Part shown: positions 7,090 through 14,810 of the stretch, in pieces
Layout: every line of letters starts with the position of its first letter
Position numbering within the stretch: position 1 is the stretch's first letter
Source: CACPJA01 sp964629335
GTDB taxonomy: Bacteria > Pseudomonadota > Gammaproteobacteria > Steroidobacterales > UBA11654
DNA length: 14,865 bases
Direction of reading: 5' to 3'
Assembly (NCBI GenBank): GCA_964629335.1
Contig: CAZVRH010000037.1
Span: 1-14,865, forward strand
The notes under the pieces: model-generated
Database searches by the model: none
Seen by the model: only the letters and a program-made list of their open reading frames with translations
Told to the model about the DNA's origin: nothing
Position numbers and translations under genes: made by a program

Positions 7090-9848
7090 TCGTTTGAAAG
7101 CATTTTAATTTGTTCTTTGATTCTTTTTTGATTGTACTCTACCTTTTCAAGCTTATTTTTTAGTTCATCAACCACTTCTTTGGGTGCTTTCTCAATAAAC
7201 CCTTTGCTTTTCAATCTATTGTTCATAGCACCAATCTCAGATAAATATTTATCATACTTTTTATTCAATCTCTTTTTTTCTTCCTCTATATCAATCAAGC
7301 CTTCTAAAGGGATCAGTATTTTTGTTTTTCCAAGAAATGCAATTGCTGAAATCGGAGTATCTTCTTCATTTCCCAAAATATTGATGCTCTTTAGGGAGGC
7401 TAAATTTTTGATCAAGAAACCTATTTGATCAAGTTTATCTCTGTCCTGCGGGCTGCTTTCTTGAAGCAGGATATTAATTTTTTCTTTTGGTGAGATGTTC
7501 ATTTCTGAACGAATTTGACGAACATTAGTGACAAAAGATTGAAGCCACTCGATAGTCTCAATCTCTGTGTCGTCGATTTCTAGATTAATTTTCTGAGGGA
7601 AGTTTTCCACCATAATGCTTTTCTTCTGGTTACTTTGAGATAAGGATTGCCAGATTTCTTCAGTAATAAATGGAATAATCGGGTGTAAAACTCTTAATGT
7701 TTTTTCTAAAACACTAATCAGATTTTTCTTAGTTACTAATTTTTCTTTTTCAGATTGCTGAGGGTCATTTAAATATGATTTTGAAAGTTCCAGATACCAA
7801 TCGCAGTAATCATTCCAGATAAATTCATACAAAGCTGAAGCGGCTCTATCTAATCGATACGCATTGAAATTTTTTTCAACGCTATCAATTGTCTTATTGA
7901 GTCTGGATTGAATCCATTTATCTATTAAATTTAGATTCGCAGAGTCCATTGATTCCTTTTGGAATTCTAGATCACTGGTATTCATTTTTACAAAACGGGC
8001 AGCATTCCATAGCTTGTTACAAAAATTCCGATAACCTTCTACTCGATTTAAATCAAGTCGGATATCTCGTCCTGTGGTTGCTAGAATTGCAAAAGTAAAT
8101 CTTAACGCATCTGTTCCAAATTCTGGGATACCGTTTGGAAACTCCTTTTTTGTTTCTCCTGCTATCCTATCTGCCATTTTTGGTTGCATTAATCCTTGAG
8201 TTCTTTTCTCAATAAGAGAGTCCAGATCTATACCGTCAATCAGATCTATGGGATCAAGGATATTTCCTTTTGATTTTGACATTTTCTGTCCATTTTTATC
8301 TCTAATCAACCCGTGGATGTATACTTCATGAAAAGGTATTTCACCCATAAACTTAATTCCCATCATGATCATTCGAGAAACCCAGAAGAAAATAATGTCA
8401 AAGCCTGTTACCAAGACACTGGTTGGATAAAAAGCTTCTAAATCATAAGATTTTTGAGGCCAACCGAGACTAGAAAATGGCCATAATGCTGACGAGAACC
8501 ATGTATCTAGGACATCGTCATCTTGTCTCAAGGTGGACGAGGAGCTGATGTTATGATTTTTTCTAATTTCTTGTTCGTTGTTACCTACGTATACATTACC
8601 TTCTTCATCATACCAAGCTGGTATTCTATGACCCCACCATAATTGTCTGCTGATACACCAATCTTGTATATTTTCCATCCACTCAAAATATGTTTTGGTC
8701 CAGTTCTCAGGAACAAATTTTAATTTACCTTCCTTTACAACTTGTATAGCAGGTTCAGCGAGAGGTTTCATTTTGACAAACCATTGATCTGTAAGAAACG
8801 GTTCTAGAATGACTCCGCTTCTATCTCCCCTAGGTACACTGAGAGTGTAATCTTCTATTTTTTCTAATAGTTCTAATTCTTTCATTTCTTGAATGATTAA
8901 TTTTCTAGCTTCAAAGCGATTTAATCCAATCAGTCTTTCTGGCACTAATTCATTCAAATTAGCTTCTCTAGTAAAAATATTGATTACATCAAGATTATGT
9001 TTTTTACCAATCTCAAAGTCATTGAAGTCATGCCCTGGTGTGATCTTTACACACCCACTCCCAAATTCCTGATCAACATATTGGTCAGAAATAATCGGTA
9101 TTGATCTATCAGTCAATGGCAGATTAACTTCTTTGCCAACTAAATGCTTATAACGCTCATCGTCCGGGTTCACCGCTACCGCTGAATCACCTAACATTGT
9201 TTCAGGTCTAGTGGTTGCGACAACAATGAATTGATCTGAATCTTTTATAGGATATTTAAAGTGCCATAATTTCCCAGTTTCTTCTGTTTGTATTACTTCA
9301 AGATCAGAGAGGGCTGTTAATAGCTCAGGATCCCAATTCACAAGCCTTTTACCTTTGTATATCAGACCTTCATTATAAAGTTGAATAAAAACTTCTTTAA
9401 CGCCCTCAACCAGTTCATCGTCCATTGTAAACTTTTCTCTAGTCCAATCGGTCGAGGTTCCAAGTCTTTTTAATTGTCTTGTTATGGTGTTACCGGATTG
9501 TTTTTTCCAATCCCAGACCTTTTTTTCGAAAGCATTTCTTCCTAGTTGAGTTCTAGAGATTCCCTGGAGCTCAAGCTGTCTTTCGACAACAATTTGTGTT
9601 GCTATACCCGCGTGGTCAGTTCCCACTTGCCAAAGTGTATTTTTTCCCTTCATCCTTTGATACCGGATTAGTGTATCCATAATCGTGTCTTGGAATGCAT
9701 GTCCCATATGAAGAGTTCCTGTTACATTGGGCGGCGGAATTACTATGCAAAAAGAATCCCCTAGCTGACTTGGAGCAAAGTAGCCTGAGTTCTCCCAGTT
9801 GTCATAGATCTTTGTTTCTATTGAACTTGGATTGTAAGTTTTTTCCAT
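7086..9848 (-). CDS. valS: Valine--tRNA ligase
   Basis: This class I synthetase charges tRNA-Val. At 920 aa it is full length. PPPNVTGTLHMGH (38-50) carries the HIGH signature as HMGH, GTDHAGIATQ (77-86) follows, and KMSKS is at 522-526. The CP1 editing domain includes ATTRPETMLGD (211-221) and HDFNDFEIGKKH (273-284), the region that hydrolyses Thr-tRNA-Val. WCISRQLWWGHRIPAW (397-412) and DDDVLDTWFSSALWPFS (443-459) are typical of ValRS. An anticodon-binding helical domain follows and the C-terminal ~70 residues are a Lys/Glu-rich coiled coil, as expected. It starts 2 bases after holC, the last gene of pepA-holC-valS, a conserved gammaproteobacterial arrangement. It overlaps the convergent transporter gene at its 3' end. 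Confidence 0.98.
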   Translation of the reverse strand: MEKTYNPSSIETKIYDNWENSGYFAPSQLGDSFCIVIPPPNVTGTLHMGHAFQDTIMDTLIRYQRMKGKNTLWQVGTDHAGIATQIVVERQLELQGISRTQLGRNAFEKKVWDWKKQSGNTITRQLKRLGTSTDWTREKFTMDDELVEGVKEVFIQLYNEGLIYKGKRLVNWDPELLTALSDLEVIQTEETGKLWHFKYPIKDSDQFIVVATTRPETMLGDSAVAVNPDDERYKHLVGKEVNLPLTDRSIPIISDQYVDQEFGSGCVKITPGHDFNDFEIGKKHNLDVINIFTREANLNELVPERLIGLNRFEARKLIIQEMKELELLEKIEDYTLSVPRGDRSGVILEPFLTDQWFVKMKPLAEPAIQVVKEGKLKFVPENWTKTYFEWMENIQDWCISRQLWWGHRIPAWYDEEGNVYVGNNEQEIRKNHNISSSSTLRQDDDVLDTWFSSALWPFSSLGWPQKSYDLEAFYPTSVLVTGFDIIFFWVSRMIMMGIKFMGEIPFHEVYIHGLIRDKNGQKMSKSKGNILDPIDLIDGIDLDSLIEKRTQGLMQPKMADRIAGETKKEFPNGIPEFGTDALRFTFAILATTGRDIRLDLNRVEGYRNFCNKLWNAARFVKMNTSDLEFQKESMDSANLNLIDKWIQSRLNKTIDSVEKNFNAYRLDRAASALYEFIWNDYCDWYLELSKSYLNDPQQSEKEKLVTKKNLISVLEKTLRVLHPIIPFITEEIWQSLSQSNQKKSIMVENFPQKINLEIDDTEIETIEWLQSFVTNVRQIRSEMNISPKEKINILLQESSPQDRDKLDQIGFLIKNLASLKSINILGNEEDTPISAIAFLGKTKILIPLEGLIDIEEEKKRLNKKYDKYLSEIGAMNNRLKSKGFIEKAPKEVVDELKNKLEKVEYNQKRIKEQIKMLSND

Positions 9849-9850
9849 AT

Positions 9851-10294
9851 TTAGTCCGCTTTATGAGTCTTGATTATAAAGCCATTTGATTTATATGCCT
9901 TCCATTTCTCCCTAGCTATCTTCTTCTTTTTTTCATCATTTTCAACAATTTCATGGATCTTAGGACTGTTTTTAGAAGCATCTGGAATTTCATTGCTTAA
10001 GTTTACTATTGCTTGAACATTAGTTGCTTGTTCTTCTTTCCAGCCAATTGTAATGGGGTCATCGTTTTTGTTTGTTATCAGGTTATGGGGCACAAAACTC
10101 TCTTGTCTAAAAGTCCATAGCAATACATCCAATTGGTTAGCTTCTTCTTTATTATTGCAATGCACATAGATTGATGAGGTGCCTTGTTTGTATCCTATTT
10201 CAATTAACCTGCAAGCATAAATCAGTAAATCTCTTCCAGATTTTTTTTCAAACTGATGAAAAAGAACTTGGGGAGGGTTAATTGGTTGACTCAC
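9851..10294 (-). CDS. holC: DNA polymerase III chi subunit
   Basis: HolC (chi) is part of the clamp-loader complex and links polymerase III holoenzyme to single-strand binding protein during replication. The 147 aa length is normal. Recognisable stretches are YACRLIEIGYKQG (25-37), the LLWTFRQESFVPHNL block (58-72), matching the most conserved part of chi, and the C-terminal AREKWKAYKSNGF, matching E. coli ARERYKAYRVAGF. The start is GTG at 10294, which overlaps the pepA 3' end by 17 bases with no evident Shine-Dalgarno, suggesting coupling to pepA translation. A later start would remove residues typical of the family N-terminus. The partner psi (HolD) is not in the window. Confidence 0.93.
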   Translation of the reverse strand: MSQPINPPQVLFHQFEKKSGRDLLIYACRLIEIGYKQGTSSIYVHCNNKEEANQLDVLLWTFRQESFVPHNLITNKNDDPITIGWKEEQATNVQAIVNLSNEIPDASKNSPKIHEIVENDEKKKKIAREKWKAYKSNGFIIKTHKAD

Positions 10295-11780
10295 TTATTA
10301 GGAATTCAGAGACTAATGTGACCGGTCTTCCTGTCGCCCCTTTATTTGAACCTTCTAACCAGGCAACACCTGCAATATCAATATGAGCCCAGTCAAATTC
10401 ACCTACAAACTTTTGAAGAAAGCAACCTGCTGTAATTGTTCCGGCACCTGATCCTCTGGTGCTTATATTGGCAACATCAGCAAAGTTACTCACTATTTGG
10501 CTTGCATAATCTTCTGTCAATGGGAGTCTCCAGGTGACATCACCCGAAGTTTCACCCGCCTTAATTATTTTTTGAGCTAAAACATCGGAGTTAGACATCA
10601 GGCCAGAATAATATTTTCCAAGGGCAACCACGCATGCTCCCGTAAGAGTGGCCATGTCAATAATATATTTTGGTTTAAATCTTTGTGCATACGTCAAAGC
10701 ATCGGCTAAGATTAATCTACCTTCGGCGTCTGTATTGAGTATTTCTATAGTTTGACCAGACATGGACTTAACAATATCTCCTGGTTTTGTTGCAGTGGAA
10801 CTAGGAACGTTTTCACACGTCGGGACAATAAACACTACATTTAGAGGTAATTTTAATTCAGCTACAACTTGAATTAACCCTATTGTGGTTGCTGCACCGC
10901 ACATATCGTATTTCATCTCGTCCATGCTATTAGAGGGTTTTAGTGAAATTCCCCCAGTGTCGAAAGTTATTCCTTTCCCAACAATAGCGATGGGTTTATC
11001 GCTTTTCTTTGAGCCCTTGTATTCAGCTATAATCAATTTTGCAGGCTCTTTTGCTCCCGCAGTCACTGATAAAAGCGAATTCATGCCTAGCTTCTTCATT
11101 TGTGTTTCATTGAGGACTTTAATACTTACTGATTTATGCATGGAGGAAATTTTTCTTGCCTCTTTTGCCAAATAACTGGGTGTGCAAATGTTTGAGGGGA
11201 GGTCACCAAGTAATCTAACTTTTTTTGAGCCTTTTCCTATCGCATCACCGTCTTGAAAGCCTTTCTTCATTTCACGAGTTCGAGGTTGCCCGTTTGTTCC
11301 TTGAGATATCTTTCTTAATGATATTTTCTTCTCATTGCTTTTTTTTGTGGTTGTGTATTGATATGAAACCTGATGCCAAGCTTCAGCTATAGTTCGCGTT
11401 ACTCGGTATTGTGTTTCAGATTTTTTTCCACAAATATCGCTGGTGCTTAGATAGCTTATAACATCCTTATGGGAGGTGTTTAAGAGTTTTGAAAGGGCAG
11501 AAATTAATGCTTTTTTGTAATTCTTTTCAGAATATTTATCATAATCACCGCATCCAACTAGTAAGAGTCGTTTATAGCTTTTACCAACGACTGGCACGAT
11601 TCTGGTTTGACCTAGCTTACCCTGAATGTCTTGATTCTTTTGAAAATCTTCAATTACTTTTTTATTCGCTGTGTTTATTATTTTTGTAGCCCCTCTCAAT
11701 TTTTTATCTTTAAAAATTGGCAGAATTAAACAATCGGCTTTTGCTTCTGTTGCTTTATTAATATTTATTTGAAAATTCAT
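10278..11780 (-). CDS. pepA: Leucyl aminopeptidase (M17 family)
   Basis: This cytosolic metallo-aminopeptidase releases N-terminal residues such as Leu from peptides; in E. coli PepA also binds DNA in Xer recombination and carAB control. The 500 aa length fits. The catalytic domain contains VGKGITFDTGGISLKP (268-282) and the signature NTDAEGRL (349-356). All metal-binding and catalytic residues can be placed with E. coli spacing: K269, D274, D292, D351, E353 for the metals, and K281 and R355 for catalysis. The N-terminal domain (about 1-160) is less conserved and lysine-rich. It is first in the pepA-holC-valS operon and divergent from lptF, the usual gammaproteobacterial arrangement. A weak TAGGT lies 6 bases before the ATG. 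DNA-binding functions cannot be inferred from the sequence. Confidence 0.97.
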   Translation of the reverse strand: MNFQININKATEAKADCLILPIFKDKKLRGATKIINTANKKVIEDFQKNQDIQGKLGQTRIVPVVGKSYKRLLLVGCGDYDKYSEKNYKKALISALSKLLNTSHKDVISYLSTSDICGKKSETQYRVTRTIAEAWHQVSYQYTTTKKSNEKKISLRKISQGTNGQPRTREMKKGFQDGDAIGKGSKKVRLLGDLPSNICTPSYLAKEARKISSMHKSVSIKVLNETQMKKLGMNSLLSVTAGAKEPAKLIIAEYKGSKKSDKPIAIVGKGITFDTGGISLKPSNSMDEMKYDMCGAATTIGLIQVVAELKLPLNVVFIVPTCENVPSSTATKPGDIVKSMSGQTIEILNTDAEGRLILADALTYAQRFKPKYIIDMATLTGACVVALGKYYSGLMSNSDVLAQKIIKAGETSGDVTWRLPLTEDYASQIVSNFADVANISTRGSGAGTITAGCFLQKFVGEFDWAHIDIAGVAWLEGSNKGATGRPVTLVSEFLISESTN

Positions 11781-11948
11781 TTTATTACCTACTTTATTGC
11801 ATTTTTTTATAAGGAAAATATCAAAACCAACTATAATCTATATAGTATTAGTATGGTGATAATTGTAGTGTAATGGTATTAGCTTTAAAACCAATAATTA
11901 AAGGACTCTCCATTATTTGTTACATAACTCTAATAAATAATAGAACGA
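11781..11948. promoter_or_regulatory. Divergent pepA/lptF intergenic region with candidate promoter and hairpin
   Basis: These 168 bases separate pepA and lptF. On the plus strand a perfect TATAAT lies at 11832-11837, next to the palindrome CTATATAG (11838-11845), but I see no good -35. It would give lptF a leader of about 105 bases. On the minus strand TTATCA, 18 bases and GATTAT form a weak pepA promoter in the same place. In the putative lptF leader, TGGT-a-TTA-GCTT-TAA-a-ACCA (11874-11893) folds as a hairpin with one A-A mismatch. TAATT (11860-11864) and AATTA (11896-11900) could extend it. There is no U-run after it, so it is not a terminator. Confidence 0.4.
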
Positions 11949-13034
11949 ATGAATAAAATTCTTGGCCAATATTTTTTAAAAGAACTAATAACAACTTGGT
12001 TTGCTGTCACTTTTATTCTACTGATTGTCTTAGCCACCAACAAATTTGCTGACGTTATAGGCGATATTGCTTCAGGGGATTTACCACCAGCTTCCTTATT
12101 TCAAATAATCTTATACTCATCAATCGATTACTTAGTGGTTTTGATTCCGTTGAGCACTTTTTTATCAATTCTCATGGTATTAGGGCGTTTTTATAAAGAC
12201 CAAGAAATGACAGCTATCCTAGGTTCAGGTGTTGGTCCAGCTTATATCTATAGAGTTTTAATACTGCCAATATTCATCTTGGCTTCTTTGTTGTTGTTCA
12301 TTTCAATTTATTTTTCTCCTGAAGCTAAAAAGAATATAGAAGCCTCAAAACAAGATGCTCTCTCCAATATAGGTATTGAATTCTTTGAACCCGGGAGGTT
12401 TATAACATTAAAGGATCGTTCTGTTTTCTACTCCAAGAATAGGTATAACGAAAATCGTTTTGTAGAGGTTTTTATGCAAACTGAACTTGGAGATGAGGTT
12501 AGTGTAGTCACCGCAGAATATGCTGAGATTCAAAGCAACCAGAATGATAATTTTCTAGTTTTCTATAACGGTAAAAGATACCAGGGCAAGCCCGGGGATA
12601 TAGATTTTAGAATTTTACAATTCTCGGAGCATCAATTGCCTTTGTATATAAATAAGAACGATAAGAACGACTTGGAGGTTTCGACTCAGGATTTTAATGA
12701 CCTTCTCGAAAGGCACGATTTAAAATCAAGAGCAGAAATACAATGGCGCCTTTCTCCGTCAGTAGCTTTGGTTATTTTGGTTCTTCTCTCCGTTCCTTTA
12801 AGCAGAGCCTCACCAAGACAAGGTCAATATGGAGGATTAGTGTTAGGGATTTTGATTTACATGATTTATGTAAATTTATTAGGAGCAGCGAGAGTTTGGT
12901 TTGAACAAGGTGACTCTCCAGAAATATATGGTATTTGGTGGGTTCACTGCGTTGCCTTCGGCTTTACATTTTTAATGATCTTGTCTAGTTATAATTTTTT
13001 TAGTCAACTGAAAACGAGCAGGGTGAGAAATTGA
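11949..13034 (+). CDS. lptF: LPS export ABC transporter permease LptF
   Basis: LptF pairs with LptG and the ATPase LptB to extract lipopolysaccharide from the inner membrane and push it onto the LptC-LptA bridge. The 361 aa length fits. Six hydrophobic helices are visible (about 13-32, 55-80, 101-122, 269-284, 295-315, 328-350). They flank a hydrophilic periplasmic beta-rich domain (about 123-255), the expected jellyroll. FLSILMVLGRFYKDQEMTAI (71-90) is the conserved coupling region facing LptB, and the ILVLLSVPLSRASPRQGQYGG stretch around TM4 is typical of LptF. It is divergent from pepA and overlaps lptG by 4 bases, so the two are translated together. No Shine-Dalgarno precedes the ATG. Confidence 0.96.
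   Translation: MNKILGQYFLKELITTWFAVTFILLIVLATNKFADVIGDIASGDLPPASLFQIILYSSIDYLVVLIPLSTFLSILMVLGRFYKDQEMTAILGSGVGPAYIYRVLILPIFILASLLLFISIYFSPEAKKNIEASKQDALSNIGIEFFEPGRFITLKDRSVFYSKNRYNENRFVEVFMQTELGDEVSVVTAEYAEIQSNQNDNFLVFYNGKRYQGKPGDIDFRILQFSEHQLPLYINKNDKNDLEVSTQDFNDLLERHDLKSRAEIQWRLSPSVALVILVLLSVPLSRASPRQGQYGGLVLGILIYMIYVNLLGAARVWFEQGDSPEIYGIWWVHCVAFGFTFLMILSSYNFFSQLKTSRVRN
13020..13023 (+). promoter_or_regulatory. Ribosome binding site deciding the TTG start of lptG
   Basis: AGGG lies 7 bases before the TTG at 13031, inside the end of lptF. Together with the family-typical N-terminus MKLIDWYIFKS it supports a TTG start that shares TTGA with the lptF stop. Confidence 0.5.
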
Positions 13035-14101
13035 AACTGATTGACTGGTATATTTTTAAATCGATCTCAAGAATGACATTGGTCGTTCTTTTTATTTTTG
13101 CCGCACTCTCTGGTTTTGTTGACTTCATATCTCAAAGTGATGATATTGGCATCGGGGAATATGATGTATATAAGGCACTACAATATACCTTGTTAAAGCT
13201 GCCCAGTTCTGTTTTTCAGCTTATCCCAATTATCGTTTTAATTGGCAGTTTGATTGGTCTGGGTAATTTAAGTAAAAACAATGAAATTACAGTGCTTTTA
13301 TCATCCGGTTTTTCATTTTTTAGGTTAAGTGTCTCAACGCTTTTCTCTGGTTTAATTCTGTGTTTCTTAACGATTAGTTTCGGAGAGTATCTCGCTCCCC
13401 CAATGGAAAGACTAGCCGATCAGACAAGAACAAAAAGCAAATATAATTTGGAGTCTATCGGTGAATCAAAAGGTTTTTGGGTCAAAGAAGAAAACAAAAT
13501 AATTAATATTAATTTTGTTTCAGAACAAAAGAGTTTTGGTGAATTGACTATTTTTATGCTTGGCCCGAATGGCAGCATTGAAAAAATCTCTAGGGCATCA
13601 TCAGCAGGCATCGATGATTACAATCAATGGATTCTAAGCAATCTTAGCGAGTCGATCTTTAATAATTCCGGTATAGAATCAAGTTATTCACGATACAAAA
13701 TTGATAAAACTAAACTAGACAGGGATCTGGTTAGTCTAAGTGTGATCAAATCAGAAGATTTGAATATTATTGAGTTATTTAGATACATCGAATACTTAGA
13801 AAACAACACACTCGATGCTGGATCATATAAAGCGTCATTTCATAGCAGACTTGCCTCCTTGTTAGCTATACCGGTTATGTGTTTATTTGCTCTACCTTTG
13901 TCTTTTGGTTTTCAAAGATCTAGAGGTGTGGGCTATAGAATTTCTATTGGTATAGCGATCGGCTTGGCTTATTTTATTTTTCAGAATGTATTAATGGAGT
14001 CAGTTCAAGTTTATTCAATAAGCCCTATATTAATTGGGTGGCTACCATTATTAGTATTGACATCGATAACCTCTATGACTTACCAGCTAATTAGAAACTG
14101 A
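13031..14101 (+). CDS. lptG: LPS export ABC transporter permease LptG
   Basis: LptG is the second permease of the LptB2FG lipopolysaccharide extractor. It has 356 aa with six helices (about 13-33, 56-80, 98-118, 271-293, 300-322, 330-350) and a periplasmic domain of about 120-265. Helpful family marks are the coupling region IGSLIGLGNLSKNNEITVLLSSG (71-93), EYLAPPMERLA (119-129), the GFWVKEENKIINI strand (148-160) and the C-terminal helices with LALPLSFGFQRSRGVG-like wording. The start codon is TTG, whose last two bases belong to the lptF stop (TTGA), implying translational coupling and balanced production of the two partners. The cpoB-like gene follows after 4 bases and is probably cotranscribed. 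Confidence 0.95.
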   Translation: MKLIDWYIFKSISRMTLVVLFIFAALSGFVDFISQSDDIGIGEYDVYKALQYTLLKLPSSVFQLIPIIVLIGSLIGLGNLSKNNEITVLLSSGFSFFRLSVSTLFSGLILCFLTISFGEYLAPPMERLADQTRTKSKYNLESIGESKGFWVKEENKIININFVSEQKSFGELTIFMLGPNGSIEKISRASSAGIDDYNQWILSNLSESIFNNSGIESSYSRYKIDKTKLDRDLVSLSVIKSEDLNIIELFRYIEYLENNTLDAGSYKASFHSRLASLLAIPVMCLFALPLSFGFQRSRGVGYRISIGIAIGLAYFIFQNVLMESVQVYSISPILIGWLPLLVLTSITSMTYQLIRN

Positions 14102-14105
14102 AAAA

Positions 14106-14738
14106 ATGGATAGATTAATCAAACTATATCTCTGCTCAGTTTTCTTAGTTCTTATATATTCTTGCTCATCCACTGAGATTGAAGAAGCAGCAATCATGGT
14201 TGCAGAAGAAAAAACCATCGATAAAAATCAGGATTTTATTTCTGAAATAGCCAAGCTTGAAAAGAAAAACAAATTTTTTGAAGAAGAGATATTGATTATA
14301 AAAAATCAGCTGTCAGAGATCAAAAGTCTTATTTCAGAAGACAATAATATAGGACTAACAAATGATTCTGAAAGACAGGCCTATCAAGAATCTTTTGATT
14401 TGATCCGAAAAGGCGATTATCAAGCAGCACAAATCTCTTTTACAAGTTATATCAAAACTTATCAAAACAGTGATTTTATTGATGATGCTAAGTTTTGGTT
14501 AGCTCAATCAATGTATTCGCAAGGTGAATATATTTTAGCTCTAGAGCTTTTTGAAGCTATACAAAGAGAGTATCCAAATTCTGAAAAAATTATGGAATCA
14601 GTTCTAAAAGCTGGTTTCTGTCATTTTGAGTTGGGTAATATAGATAAATCTATGGAAATTTTTAGTCAAATTATTGCTGATTACCCAAATTCTTCAGTGG
14701 CTCGACTTGCTTCTGAAAAACTCGATGCTATAAATTAA
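14106..14738 (+). CDS. cpoB: CpoB/YbgF-like TPR lipoprotein
   Basis: This is a predicted periplasmic TPR protein of 210 aa. CpoB (YbgF) coordinates outer-membrane constriction by Tol-Pal with septal peptidoglycan synthesis. After the signal peptide a coiled-coil-like stretch (about 43-75, Glu/Lys/Ile/Leu rich) matches the trimerisation region. From about 88 the C-terminal TPR domain reads AYQESFDLIRKGDYQAA, FWLAQSMYSQGEYILALELF and AGFCHFELGNIDKSMEIF, with the repeated YPNS turns of the YbgF family. The N-terminus ends in YSC (18-20), a lipobox-like site that would make it a lipoprotein; E. coli CpoB is a soluble periplasmic protein. It follows lptG by 4 bases rather than tol-pal, yet tRNA-Lys lies just downstream, as with E. 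coli cpoB. Other TPR lipoproteins such as BamD were considered and fit less well. Confidence 0.8.
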   Translation: MDRLIKLYLCSVFLVLIYSCSSTEIEEAAIMVAEEKTIDKNQDFISEIAKLEKKNKFFEEEILIIKNQLSEIKSLISEDNNIGLTNDSERQAYQESFDLIRKGDYQAAQISFTSYIKTYQNSDFIDDAKFWLAQSMYSQGEYILALELFEAIQREYPNSEKIMESVLKAGFCHFELGNIDKSMEIFSQIIADYPNSSVARLASEKLDAIN

Positions 14739-14810
14739 TTGAATATGTTTAAATGGCTGTCCTATTTGTTAGACCTAGGTTATTATTCACCAGAATTTTT
14801 ATTTTACACA

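Noticed and set aside
7132..7428. 98-codon plus-strand frame, Phe/Ser rich, antisense to the valS 3' end
   Set aside because: The hydrophobic composition is the mirror of the Lys/Glu-rich ValRS coiled coil; there is no independent evidence for a gene.
10885..11175. 96-codon plus-strand open frame antisense to pepA
   Set aside because: It lies wholly opposite the conserved catalytic region of pepA and has no recognisable domain or start signal; it is an antisense shadow.
11858..11920. A functional tRNA gene before lptF
   Set aside because: No complete acceptor, anticodon and T-arm set can be formed and there is no GTTCGAATC-like T-loop; only isolated resemblance remains.
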